Under the pieces are notes generated by a model. It made no database searches. It was not told where the DNA came from and was given only the letters and a program-made list of their open reading frames with translations. Below, piece after piece: positions 9,120 to 15,941 of a stretch of 64,000 nucleotides of DNA. The stretch is from assembly GCF_052115025.1 (NCBI RefSeq), contig NZ_JBFRFW010000009.1, forward strand, positions 62,001 to 126,000, in the 5' to 3' direction. This DNA comes from Bradyrhizobium_A sp052115025 (GTDB lineage Bacteria; Pseudomonadota; Alphaproteobacteria; Rhizobiales; Xanthobacteraceae). Position numbers and translations under genes: made by a program. Each line of letters starts with the position of its first letter. Position 1 is the stretch's first letter.

Positions 9120-9571
9120 GGCGTTTTCGGGCAGAACCTGCCTGCGCACGTGATCCGTGGAGCGTCGAACGCACTCTGGACGCCCGCCTCGGGCGCGTGC
9201 GCTTTTGTTCGACGGTATCGGCTTGATGGCAACCCATTCATAGTCAGCCAATTCGCGGTGCATGATTCGAGCCCCGGTTTGGGAGTTTGAAACACGGCGA
9301 TCTGGCCGAAAACGACGTCCGTAACTGTCCTGGTACGGCGATCACGGACAGGAGCGGACATCCGCCAGCCCAAAATTCCCGCCGAAACCGTCGAGAACGA
9401 TCCGGAGTCGACCTCGCCAGATCGTGTTGCGATAGCAACTAGAGGTTGACTGTTTCCAGCGCTACTTAATAGGCTCGCGCTTCGGATTGAGCGGACAAGG
9501 GAGGATCAAAGTATCCGCATTTGCCCGTGACAAAATGCGGGGCTGCATCAGGCCCGCCGTGAAGGATCAGA
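9120..9571. other. Intergenic stretch between ccoS and coaA
   Basis: No gene is supported here. Short frames on both strands lack ribosome sites and recognisable motifs. The base composition becomes visibly less GC-rich than in the cco operons, and this is where the likely inserted segment begins. The ribosome site of coaA (GAAGGATC) lies at its right end. No FixK box, tRNA or insertion-sequence end was found. Confidence 0.5.
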
Positions 9572-10504
9572 ATGACTCACGCCGATGACCTGTCAGCCTA
9601 TGCGACCTTCGGCCGAAGTGATTGGGCGGCACTACGTTCCGGCACCTTGCCGACCCTCTCCGATACCGACCTCTCGGCACTTCGTGGTTTGAGCGAGCCC
9701 ATCACATCTGCGGAGGTTGCCGACGTCTACTTGCCACTCACGCGCCTACTGAATTTGCATTTTTTGGCTGCGCGCAACCTCATGCACGTCAAGGCGAAGT
9801 TTCTCGGCCGGCCGGCGCGGAGTTCACCCTACATTATCGCGCTGGCAGGGAGTGTTGCGGTCGGCAAGAGCACCTTTGCCCGTGTGCTTTGTGCGCTTGT
9901 GGCCCGCTGGGCAGATCGTCTTCGCGTCGAGCTGGTTACGACTGACGGCTTTCTGCATTCCAACGATGTTCTGGAGGAACGTGGGCTCATGCGACGGAAG
10001 GGCTTTCCTGAGAGTTACGACCTCCCGCGGATGTTGCGCTTCCTCTCGGCTGCAAAGGCGGGTGAACATGAGCTAGAACTGCCTGTGTATTCGCATCTGA
10101 TTGGCGATATCATGTCTTCAGAACGTCAGGTCGTCCAGCAGGCTGACGTCTTGGTTTTCGAGGGCCTGAACGTGCTGCATGCGCGCGGCGCAGCACCTGT
10201 CGTGGTCTCCGACTTTTTCGACTTTTCGATCTATCTCGATGCAGAGGAAGCTGACATCCAGTCCTGGTATGTCGAACGCTTTCTTGGCCTACAGCGAACG
10301 GCTTTCCGGAACCCAGCTTCATACTTCCACCACTACAGGGACCTTCCACCGAAAGACGCGCGCGAGGTTGCCGACAGATTGTGGCGTGAGCATCATCGCG
10401 CCAATTTACGAGAGAATATTCAACCTACGCGTACCCGAGCCGATGTTGTGCTGCGCAAGCGCTCAGACCATTCGGTTGGTGAAGTCTGGTTGCGAGAAGC
10501 GTAA
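9572..10504 (+). CDS. coaA: Type I pantothenate kinase
   Basis: Catalyses ATP-dependent phosphorylation of pantothenate, the first step of coenzyme A synthesis, in the cytosol. The product has 310 residues, normal for CoaA. It shows the Walker A motif GSVAVGKS (93-100), TTDGFL, RKGFPESYD, VYSHLIGDI and DFFDFSIYLDA, all typical of type I PanK. The ATG has GAAGGATC upstream. Codon use is less GC-rich at third positions than in the cco genes. The gene stands alone between broken genes, so it is probably an acquired or second copy, with the housekeeping copy elsewhere; that part is inference. Confidence 0.9.
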   Translation: MTHADDLSAYATFGRSDWAALRSGTLPTLSDTDLSALRGLSEPITSAEVADVYLPLTRLLNLHFLAARNLMHVKAKFLGRPARSSPYIIALAGSVAVGKSTFARVLCALVARWADRLRVELVTTDGFLHSNDVLEERGLMRRKGFPESYDLPRMLRFLSAAKAGEHELELPVYSHLIGDIMSSERQVVQQADVLVFEGLNVLHARGAAPVVVSDFFDFSIYLDAEEADIQSWYVERFLGLQRTAFRNPASYFHHYRDLPPKDAREVADRLWREHHRANLRENIQPTRTRADVVLRKRSDHSVGEVWLREA

Positions 10505-10540
10505 GTCTCGTTCTGGCTCGTCGTAGGCGACGAGATCGAC

Positions 10541-10845
10541 GTGCCTGCGATGGTCGCCGCAGCGATCGAATGCGTTGAAGATTTTACGGCTTCTTTCAAT
10601 GCTCGTAACCTTGAGGGCATGGACGCGAGGCTACGTTTTCCTCACATCTTCCTTTCTGGCGAGCAATTCGCCCTCTGGGGCAAGCTAGTGCAATTGCCAT
10701 CGGCCTTTTTTGACGATCTCTCCAAGTCAACCGGCTCGAATACACTCGCAACCGGTGGGATGGTTCGGTGATAACCAGCCATCGAAATCTTTGGATTGTG
10801 ACGTTCGAGCTAGAACGTTGGAGTACCAAGCAACGATCATACTGA
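10541..10845 (+). pseudogene. Remnant of an NTF2/SnoaL-like protein, frameshifted
   Basis: Frame 10541-10735 reads like the N-terminal part of a small NTF2-like protein: AAIECVEDFTASFNARNLEG, then RFPHIF, FALWGKL and FFDDLSKSTG. Family-like sequence then continues in another frame from about 10735 as LEYTRNRWDGSVITS, ending at a stop at 10843-10845. The switch is explained by loss of one base near 10733-10738. The C-terminal part is not clearly family-like. The family call is by pattern only. No full-length product can be made. Confidence 0.55.
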
Positions 10846-11197
10846 ATGCGATTTCGGCTTTTTAGCCCATCGCGACATGTTTGCGCCGCGCACGAACTTG
10901 GTCGCTGCAGGGGCAAAGCAGATGTAATCCCCGTCGCGCCACTGGCCGGCCTTACGGACACACGGCCTAGTACAGCGGCCGACCGCGCCACAGGTGCAGC
11001 GCGACGAAGGCATGTCCGCTAAGGGCCAGGAGTGGTCCGCCTCGGATTGAGGAGGGACAAAAGCGAACCTCAAAAAAGACTTGTCGCGCAATATTTCAAT
11101 CAGGGGTTGTTAACCAGGCACCCCTTAATAAGGGGTGAACGGCTGCCCACAGAAGCCTTCGGTGCATGGCAGACTGCTAATTTCCGGCAAACAACCG
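10846..11197. other. Intergenic stretch with palindrome and repeat copy
   Basis: No supported gene. It holds the left copy of the 45-bp repeat (10967-11011) and a palindrome at 11119-11137 (arms CACCCCTT and AAGGGGTG, 3-nt centre), which could be an operator for the downstream PBP gene. A minus-strand frame at 10837-11091 encodes an unrecognised cysteine-rich product without a convincing start. Confidence 0.45.
10967..11011. repeat. 45-bp direct repeat, left copy
   Basis: Matches 13321-13365 at 41 of 45 positions in the same orientation. The right copy is the 3' end of a small membrane-protein gene, so this is a detached copy of that gene end. Sequence similarity stops at both edges. Confidence 0.8.
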
Positions 11198-11306
11198 ATG
11201 ATGAGCGCCATACCCCGGCCAAAACAACCTGAACGGTGGCGGCACAAGCTCATCTCCAGTCTGCTCTATGGGCATAACGTCGACCGCGCCACGAAGGCGC
11301 GCGCGT
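11198..11306 (+). pseudogene. Detached N-terminal segment of the ftsI paralogue
   Basis: The frame from ATG 11198 encodes MMSAIPRPKQ, then ERWRHKLISSLLYGHNVDRA, then TKARA. This matches the cytoplasmic N-terminus expected for alphaproteobacterial FtsI (WR..LI.SLLYG.NVDRA.KARARVGL). The continuation ARVGLVMLAF lies in another frame. The switch falls in a CG-dinucleotide run at about 11297-11306 and is explained by loss of one CG unit. Confidence 0.75.
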
Positions 11307-12968
11307 GTCGGCCTTGTCATGCTGGCCTTTGCGGCGGTCTACACCCTGATCGGCGGCCGGCTCGTGATGGTCACGATCGGCGCCGACGTCCATGGTGCGC
11401 GGGGCGCCGCCTCGCAGGAAGTGGTCGCGACCGCGCGGCCGGACATCGTCGACCGTAACGGCGAGATCCTCGCGACCGACGTCAAGGCCGCCAGCATGTT
11501 CGGCGAGCCACGCCGCATCATCGACAAGGACGAGGCGATCGAGCTGCTGACCGCGACCGTGCCCGACCTCGACGAGACCGAGGTGCGCGAGCGCCTATCC
11601 TCGCGCAAGAGCTTCGTCTGGCTGAAGCGCGAAATCACGGCGAAGCAGCAGCAGGACATCCATAAGCTCGGCCTGCCCGGCATCGGCTTCCTGCGCGAGA
11701 ACAAGCGCGTCTATCCCACCGGAAACGAGGTCGCCCACCTCATCGGTCTCGTCAACATCGACAACCAGGGCATCGCCGGTCTGGAGAAGTGGCTCGACAA
11801 TCAGGGCCTCGCCGATCTCCACCGCGCCGGCTTTGCCACCGACGGGCTGCAGAAGCCGATCGAGTTGTCGGTCGATCTGCGCGTCGAGCACGCGCTACGC
11901 GACGAGCTCCTGAAGGCCAAGGACAAGTTTCACGCCAAAGCCGCCTCCGGCCTCGTGACCAACGTTAGCACCGGCGAGATCATAGCGATGGTATCGTTGC
12001 CGGACTTCGATCCGAACAATCCGAAGGAAGTGCACGACCCCGACCGCATCAACCGCCTGACCACCGGCGTCTACGAGATGGGCTCGACCTTCAAGGCCTT
12101 CACGCTGGCGATGGCGCTCGACACCGGGAAGTACGGCCTCGATTCGTTGTGGGACGCGCGCGAACCGCTGCACTACGGCAAGTTCGCGATCCATGATGAC
12201 GAGCCGAAGGGTCGCTTCCTGACGATGAAGGAGGTCTTCACGTTCTCCTCCAACGTCGGCGCGGGGCGGATCGCGCTGTCGCAGGGCGTGGAGGCGCACA
12301 AGGCGTTCCTGCACAAGATGGGTCAGCTCGATCGGCTGCGTACGGAATTGCCCGAGAGCGCGTCGCCGATCCTGCCGCGACGTTGGAGCGATTTGAACAC
12401 CATTACCATTGCGTTCGGCCACGGTATGGCGGTGGCGCCGCTACAGGCGGTGATGGGCGTCAGTGCGCTGGCGAACGGCGGCCTTCTGATTCCCCCGACC
12501 TTCCTTAAGCGCTCCGAGGAGGAGGCACGGGCGGTCGCAAAGCGCGTGATCAAGCCCGAGACCTCCGACAAGATGCGGTTCCTGATGCGGCTGAATGCAG
12601 AGATCGGCACCGCCAAGAGGGCGAATGTTCCCGGTTACTACATCGGCGGCAAGACCGGCACTGCGGAAAAGGTGGTCAATGGCCGCTATGCCAAGAAGCG
12701 GGTGCTGACGGCGTTCACTGCCATCCTGCCGGCGGACAAGCCGAAATATCAGCTCCTGATCATGCTTGACGAGCCGCAGCCGCTGAAGGAGACCTACGGC
12801 CAGATCGCGTCGGGCTGGAACGCCGTTCCGACCGCGGGCAATGTCATCGCCCGTATCGGACCGCTTCTCGGCATCGAGCCTCGCTACGACCTGCCGCCTG
12901 CGGACCGCCTTATTCTTGCGGCTTCAACAACGCGCCATCAGGAAAAGAGCGCGACAGCGGCGCATTGA
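11268..12968 (+). CDS. FtsI/PBP3-type peptidoglycan transpeptidase, paralogue with shifted N-terminus
   Basis: Class B penicillin-binding protein that cross-links septal peptidoglycan in the periplasm. This frame has 566 residues from ATG 11268. It includes a membrane anchor (about 15-38), a dimerisation domain and a transpeptidase domain with all three active-site motifs: STFK (273-276), SSN (327-329) and KTG (462-464). The native N-terminus is in another frame just upstream. If the shift is real, translation would have to begin at 11268, giving MGITSTAPRR in place of the normal tail. No dcw-cluster genes are adjacent, so this is an ectopic copy. It may be functional, decaying, or affected by a sequencing error. 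Confidence 0.82.
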   Translation: MGITSTAPRRRARVGLVMLAFAAVYTLIGGRLVMVTIGADVHGARGAASQEVVATARPDIVDRNGEILATDVKAASMFGEPRRIIDKDEAIELLTATVPDLDETEVRERLSSRKSFVWLKREITAKQQQDIHKLGLPGIGFLRENKRVYPTGNEVAHLIGLVNIDNQGIAGLEKWLDNQGLADLHRAGFATDGLQKPIELSVDLRVEHALRDELLKAKDKFHAKAASGLVTNVSTGEIIAMVSLPDFDPNNPKEVHDPDRINRLTTGVYEMGSTFKAFTLAMALDTGKYGLDSLWDAREPLHYGKFAIHDDEPKGRFLTMKEVFTFSSNVGAGRIALSQGVEAHKAFLHKMGQLDRLRTELPESASPILPRRWSDLNTITIAFGHGMAVAPLQAVMGVSALANGGLLIPPTFLKRSEEEARAVAKRVIKPETSDKMRFLMRLNAEIGTAKRANVPGYYIGGKTGTAEKVVNGRYAKKRVLTAFTAILPADKPKYQLLIMLDEPQPLKETYGQIASGWNAVPTAGNVIARIGPLLGIEPRYDLPPADRLILAASTTRHQEKSATAAH

Positions 12969-13320
12969 TGAGTCCGCGGTGCTGGCGATTGCGCTCGTTA
13001 ACAAGCTCGCCCGGATCGCCTGCGCCGGACCATCGTGAGGACAGCTCGCGCTGCGCTCCCACGGCTGTGATGTCTCTCGCAGCGAGCGCGATGCCCGCTA
13101 TGGGCGTAATCTCGGAAGTAGATTCTCGAATGTTGGTGATCCGCGAAGAGCCATTTGCAGACGTTCCCGGCTGGTCCGGGCTATGTCTGCCCTACGCCTG
13201 GAAGCGGACAATCCCGGATTTATGAGTGCACGCCCTAGAATTTATATTTGCGAGTGGTCCTTTAATTCCAACATTCGCAAAGCGCCGTCTGAAACGGCTG
13301 CGAATGTTAGAATTGGACCA
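12969..13320. other. Intergenic stretch after the ftsI paralogue
   Basis: No supported gene. Its last 70 bases form a long imperfect inverted repeat (listed separately). Short plus-strand frames here lack ribosome sites and motifs. Confidence 0.5.
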
Positions 13321-13321
13321 C
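13254..13321. repeat. Imperfect inverted repeat next to the 45-bp repeat
   Basis: Left arm GTGGTCC...ACATTCGCA (13254-13279) pairs with right arm TGCGAATGT...GGACCAC (13299-13321), with about 19 nt between. The arms differ by a 3-nt bulge and one mismatch. It could fold as a transcript end for the PBP gene, or be the terminus of a lost element. A related tract (GCGAATGT...CCACT) occurs at 51831-51855. Confidence 0.6.
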
Positions 13322-13365
13322 TAGTACAACGGTCGACCGCGCCACAGGTACAGCGCGACGATGGC
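13321..13365. repeat. 45-bp direct repeat, right copy
   Basis: Right copy of the repeat at 10967-11011 (41/45 identical). It contains the last 15 codons, including the stop, of the minus-strand membrane-protein gene, so this copy is probably the original. Confidence 0.8.
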
Positions 13366-13479
13366 CAGGGCGATCGACAGGTTGATGGCCAACACCACCA
13401 TGCGCCGGGTTGCGGGCCGCATGCGGCGCTGCAGCGCGCTGCCGGTCAGCAGGGCCTTCAAGGCGGCCTTTCCCTTCAT
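13321..13479 (-). CDS. Small single-pass membrane protein, probable FixK target
   Basis: Unrecognised 52-residue protein: a basic N-terminal half (LQRRMRPATRR) followed by one hydrophobic helix (MVVLAINLSIALAIVALYLW) and the end RGRPLY. The start at 13479 has GAGGCAGGG upstream. An in-frame ATG at 13506 would lie before the transcription start predicted from the FixK box at 13537-13550, so the shorter form is preferred. A detached copy of its 3' end lies at 10967-11011. Function unknown; the context suggests a role in low-oxygen physiology. Confidence 0.65.
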   Translation of the reverse strand: MKGKAALKALLTGSALQRRMRPATRRMVVLAINLSIALAIVALYLWRGRPLY

Positions 13480-13536
13480 CACCCTGCCTCGCGGATGTCG
13501 ATGCACCGCAGTCTAGACAGGCCCTCTGACGCGCCC

Positions 13537-13550
13537 TTGACGCAGGTCAA
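13537..13550 (-). promoter_or_regulatory. FixK/FNR box of the 52-residue membrane protein gene
   Basis: Perfect TTGA-N6-TCAA (TTGACGCAGGTCAA). With a -41.5 geometry the minus-strand start would be near 13502, about 23 nt before the ATG at 13479. A second box 82 bp away (centre to centre) serves the divergent gene. Confidence 0.8.
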
Positions 13551-13618
13551 GCTGCCGGTGGAGGCGGGCCAGGCGCCCTGTGGCCTGCCATCCGCCGAGC
13601 AATCAAATTGCGTCGATC

Positions 13619-13632
13619 TTGACGGGGATCAA
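13619..13632 (+). promoter_or_regulatory. FixK/FNR box of the 82-residue protein and usp
   Basis: Perfect TTGA-N6-TCAA (TTGACGGGGATCAA). Predicted start near 13667, about 28 nt before the ATG at 13695. No other promoter-like box lies between the two downstream genes, so they are probably co-transcribed. Confidence 0.8.
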
Positions 13633-13694
13633 TGTGGGACGTCCGCCGCCGGCCGATGCTGGCCGCGTCATCCTCCGATCGCAGGAGCCTCATC

Positions 13695-13943
13695 ATGACG
13701 GAACGTCTGGCGCGATTGCTTATTATGGGTGTGGTGACCTACGGCGTGATGGCGCTGATCCACTACCTCTGGTTCTCTGACGTGAAGCCGATCGCATTCG
13801 CGCCCGAGGAGCAGGCCGGCTGGCGGGTCGACGTGGCGTCCTCCCTCGTCGCAGTCGAGATGGTCGGGGGCATTGTCGCGGCCCTGTCGGCATTTTTTCT
13901 TGTCGTGGTGATCTGGCGGCAGCGGCAGCGCCGGGCGTCCTGA
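13695..13943 (+). CDS. Small two-helix membrane protein, probable FixK target
   Basis: Unrecognised 82-residue protein with two hydrophobic helices (about residues 8-27 and 50-74) joined by a polar loop (DVKPIAFAPEEQAGW), and a basic C-terminus (RQRQRRAS). The ATG at 13695 has CAGGAGCC upstream; the frame extends further but without a better site. It lies behind a perfect FixK box and 45 nt before a universal stress protein gene. Function unknown. Confidence 0.7.
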   Translation: MTERLARLLIMGVVTYGVMALIHYLWFSDVKPIAFAPEEQAGWRVDVASSLVAVEMVGGIVAALSAFFLVVVIWRQRQRRAS

Positions 13944-13988
13944 AGAGGGCGGCGATCGATCGACCAACAGGCAGGCCGGGAGACAGGC

Positions 13989-14822
13989 ATGATCAAGGAT
14001 ATTCTCGTCAAGCTGGAGCGGGACCCGTCGCGCAACGCGGCACTATGTGGCTACGCAATCTCGATCGCGGAGGCGTTCGAGGCCCATGTCGCAGGTGTCG
14101 CGTTCACCCATGCGGGCATTCCGCCTTTCGTCCTCGCCGATGTGCCGGCGGACGTGATCCAGAAGCTGCTCGACGAAAGCGCCGCGGTTGCCCGGCAGGC
14201 GGCGGACCACTTCCAGCAGGCCGCGGCGCGCAGCCGCCTGTCCATCGAGCAGCATGTGTTCGCCGACACCGACCTGCTGCCGTCCGAAGTGTTTTCGGAC
14301 ATGGCACGCCGGTTCGACCTCGGCGTGATCATGCAGTCCGATGGCGAGAAGGGCGTCCACAATGATCTGCTGATCGAGACGGCGCTGTTCGGCTCCGGCC
14401 GGCCGGTCATGCTGGTGCCCTATATCCAGAGGGACGGCCTCAAGCTCGACCGTGTGGTGTGCTGCTGGGACGGCGGGCGGCCGGCGACACGGGCCATCCA
14501 TGACGCCATGCCGCTGCTGAAGCGGGCGCGCGTGGTCGAGCTGCTGATCGTCACCAACGACCGCAAGCCGGCGGAGCGCGATGTGCGGGGGCTCGAGATC
14601 GGGCGCCATCTCGCCCGCCATGGCCTGAAGGTAGAGGTCGAGGTGGTGCCGGCCGCCGGCATCGGCGTCGCCGACGTCATCACCTCCCATATCGCCGATT
14701 GCGGCGCCAACCTGCTGGTGATGGGCGGCTACGGCCATTCCCGGCTGCGCGAGGTGGTGCTCGGCGGTGCGACCCGCGGCATCCTCAAGGAAATGACCGT
14801 GCCGGTGCTGATGTCGCACTGA
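13989..14822 (+). CDS. Tandem-domain universal stress protein
   Basis: UspA-family protein of 277 residues with two Usp folds. The second ends in the nucleotide-binding pattern MGGYGHSRLREVVLGG followed by TVPVLMSH, typical of ATP-binding Usp proteins; the first domain is more divergent. The ATG has GGGAGACA upstream. It follows the small FixK-linked membrane gene and probably shares its promoter, which fits Usp induction under oxygen limitation. Partner and exact role unknown. Confidence 0.9.
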   Translation: MIKDILVKLERDPSRNAALCGYAISIAEAFEAHVAGVAFTHAGIPPFVLADVPADVIQKLLDESAAVARQAADHFQQAAARSRLSIEQHVFADTDLLPSEVFSDMARRFDLGVIMQSDGEKGVHNDLLIETALFGSGRPVMLVPYIQRDGLKLDRVVCCWDGGRPATRAIHDAMPLLKRARVVELLIVTNDRKPAERDVRGLEIGRHLARHGLKVEVEVVPAAGIGVADVITSHIADCGANLLVMGGYGHSRLREVVLGGATRGILKEMTVPVLMSH

Positions 14823-14838
14823 GCGGCGATCTAAAGCC

Positions 14839-14880
14839 AAGGGGCGGAGCGGCGTGCGCTGCTCCGCCCCTTCTTTCTTG
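14839..14880. terminator. Bidirectional terminator between usp and a convergent small gene
   Basis: Perfect 12-bp stem (14839-14850 with 14861-14872), 10-nt loop, then TTCTTTCTT-like T-rich sequence on the plus strand; AA-rich start gives T on the minus strand. It sits between the stops of two converging genes. Confidence 0.75.
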
Positions 14881-14889
14881 GTTTCGCGG

Positions 14890-15057
14890 TCAGGAGCTGC
14901 GCTGGCGGGGCCACAGTGCGGCGAGCACCAGCACGGCGACGACCAGCACGACGGCGACCATCGTTTGCATGATCCCGAAGTTGAGCGCGTCACGCGCCAC
15001 GAACAGCGCCGTGATCGGCGCAGCGACCAGCAGCAGCAGGCGAACAAGCAGCGACAT
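14890..15057 (-). CDS. Small two-helix membrane protein, probable FixK target
   Basis: 55-residue protein beginning MSLLVRLLLL and ending ALWPRQRSS, almost entirely hydrophobic, with two helices (about 3-20 and 29-49). The ATG at 15057 is preceded by GGAGAGTG about 10 nt upstream. A perfect FixK box lies at 15133-15146, which predicts a leader of about 41 nt. Too short for routine gene finders and not recognised. A longer overlapping frame on the same strand is cysteine- and arginine-rich nonsense. Confidence 0.65.
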   Translation of the reverse strand: MSLLVRLLLLVAAPITALFVARDALNFGIMQTMVAVVLVVAVLVLAALWPRQRSS

Positions 15058-15132
15058 GACACTCACTCTCCGGTGGCGTGAGGCGGAACCGGCCTCATGA
15101 CCGCAGGATGGCGGAGTTCAGCGTATCGCGAC

Positions 15133-15146
15133 TTGAGCTGAGTCAA
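15133..15146 (-). promoter_or_regulatory. FixK/FNR box of the 55-residue membrane protein gene
   Basis: Perfect TTGA-N6-TCAA (TTGAGCTGAGTCAA), directly after the stop of the upstream GNAT gene. Predicted minus-strand start near 15098. Confidence 0.78.
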
Positions 15147-15147
15147 G

Positions 15148-15771
15148 TCAGGCGCGGACGAGCCCGGCGAGCCGCTGCCTGGTCGCAGGCCAGTCCGCGG
15201 CGACGATGGAGAAGCGGGCGGAATCGCGTGCGGTGAGGTCGGGGGCCATGCGATGGGCGCGCAGCACGCCCTCGAAGGTTGCGCCGAGCCGCGCGATCGC
15301 GGCGCGCGAGCGCTCGTTGCGGGCATCGGTGTGCAGGCACACCCGCAGCACCTCCCAGCGCTCGAAAGCAAAGGTCAGCAGCAGCGCCTTGGCTTCGGTG
15401 TTGATGCCGGTGCGGATGGCCGTTCGCGCCAGCCAGGTGTGGCCGATCTCGCAGGCGTCGGGCGCGGCGCGGCCGTGGCGCGGATGTCCTGCGGGCCAAT
15501 TCCAGCGCTCCAGATTCCAGAACCGCGTCGAGCCGACCACGCGATCGTCCGCGCGCCGCACGATGGCGAAGGGCAGGGCGATGCCGTCGCGTTGCCAGCT
15601 GCGTGCGGTTGCGACATAGCGCGCCGCCTCGGCTGCTGTCCCCGGGACGAAGGTCCACTGGTAGGCGGAGCGATCGGTGGCCGCGGCCACCAGCCCCTCG
15701 ATATGGTGCTCGCCGAGCGGTTCGAGGCGGACCAGGCGGCCCTCGAGCACGGTATCTTCCATGGTGTCCAT
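15148..15771 (-). CDS. GNAT-family N-acetyltransferase (RimJ/RimL type)
   Basis: Likely acetyl-CoA-dependent N-acetyltransferase; substrate unknown. The chosen start gives 207 residues (MDTMEDTVLEGRLVRLEPLG); a second ATG lies three codons later, and the frame extends upstream without support. The pattern GSTRFWN, EIGHTWL and NTEAKALLLTFAFE, then NERSRAAIARLGATFEG, is typical of RimJ/RimL-like GNAT domains. It converges on no gene; the FixK box of the next minus-strand gene starts 2 nt after its stop. Confidence 0.85.
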   Translation of the reverse strand: MDTMEDTVLEGRLVRLEPLGEHHIEGLVAAATDRSAYQWTFVPGTAAEAARYVATARSWQRDGIALPFAIVRRADDRVVGSTRFWNLERWNWPAGHPRHGRAAPDACEIGHTWLARTAIRTGINTEAKALLLTFAFERWEVLRVCLHTDARNERSRAAIARLGATFEGVLRAHRMAPDLTARDSARFSIVAADWPATRQRLAGLVRA

Positions 15772-15941
15772 CTGACGGGGTGCGGCAGTCGATGCGGGAG
15801 GCAGGCGGGACCTTACGCGATCGGTGAGCGTTCGTCGCGTCCGTTCGCGCATCGGCGCCATGCGGCGCGCCGCTGGTCCGGACATAATTCTCATGTTAAG
15901 CGATTTTCGATCATCGGCTGCTGTTGGATTGCGAAGGACTT

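Noticed and set aside
9116..9373. Minus-strand frame between ccoS and coaA
   Set aside because: No motif, no ribosome site, unlikely composition.
11047..11060. Near-match to a FixK box (TTGA-N6-ACAA) before the ftsI paralogue
   Set aside because: One core base is wrong and the distance to the gene is long; the five accepted boxes are perfect.
10837..11091. Cysteine-containing minus-strand frame of 84 codons
   Set aside because: No ribosome site or recognised motif, and it spans the 45-bp repeat copy; at best a remnant.
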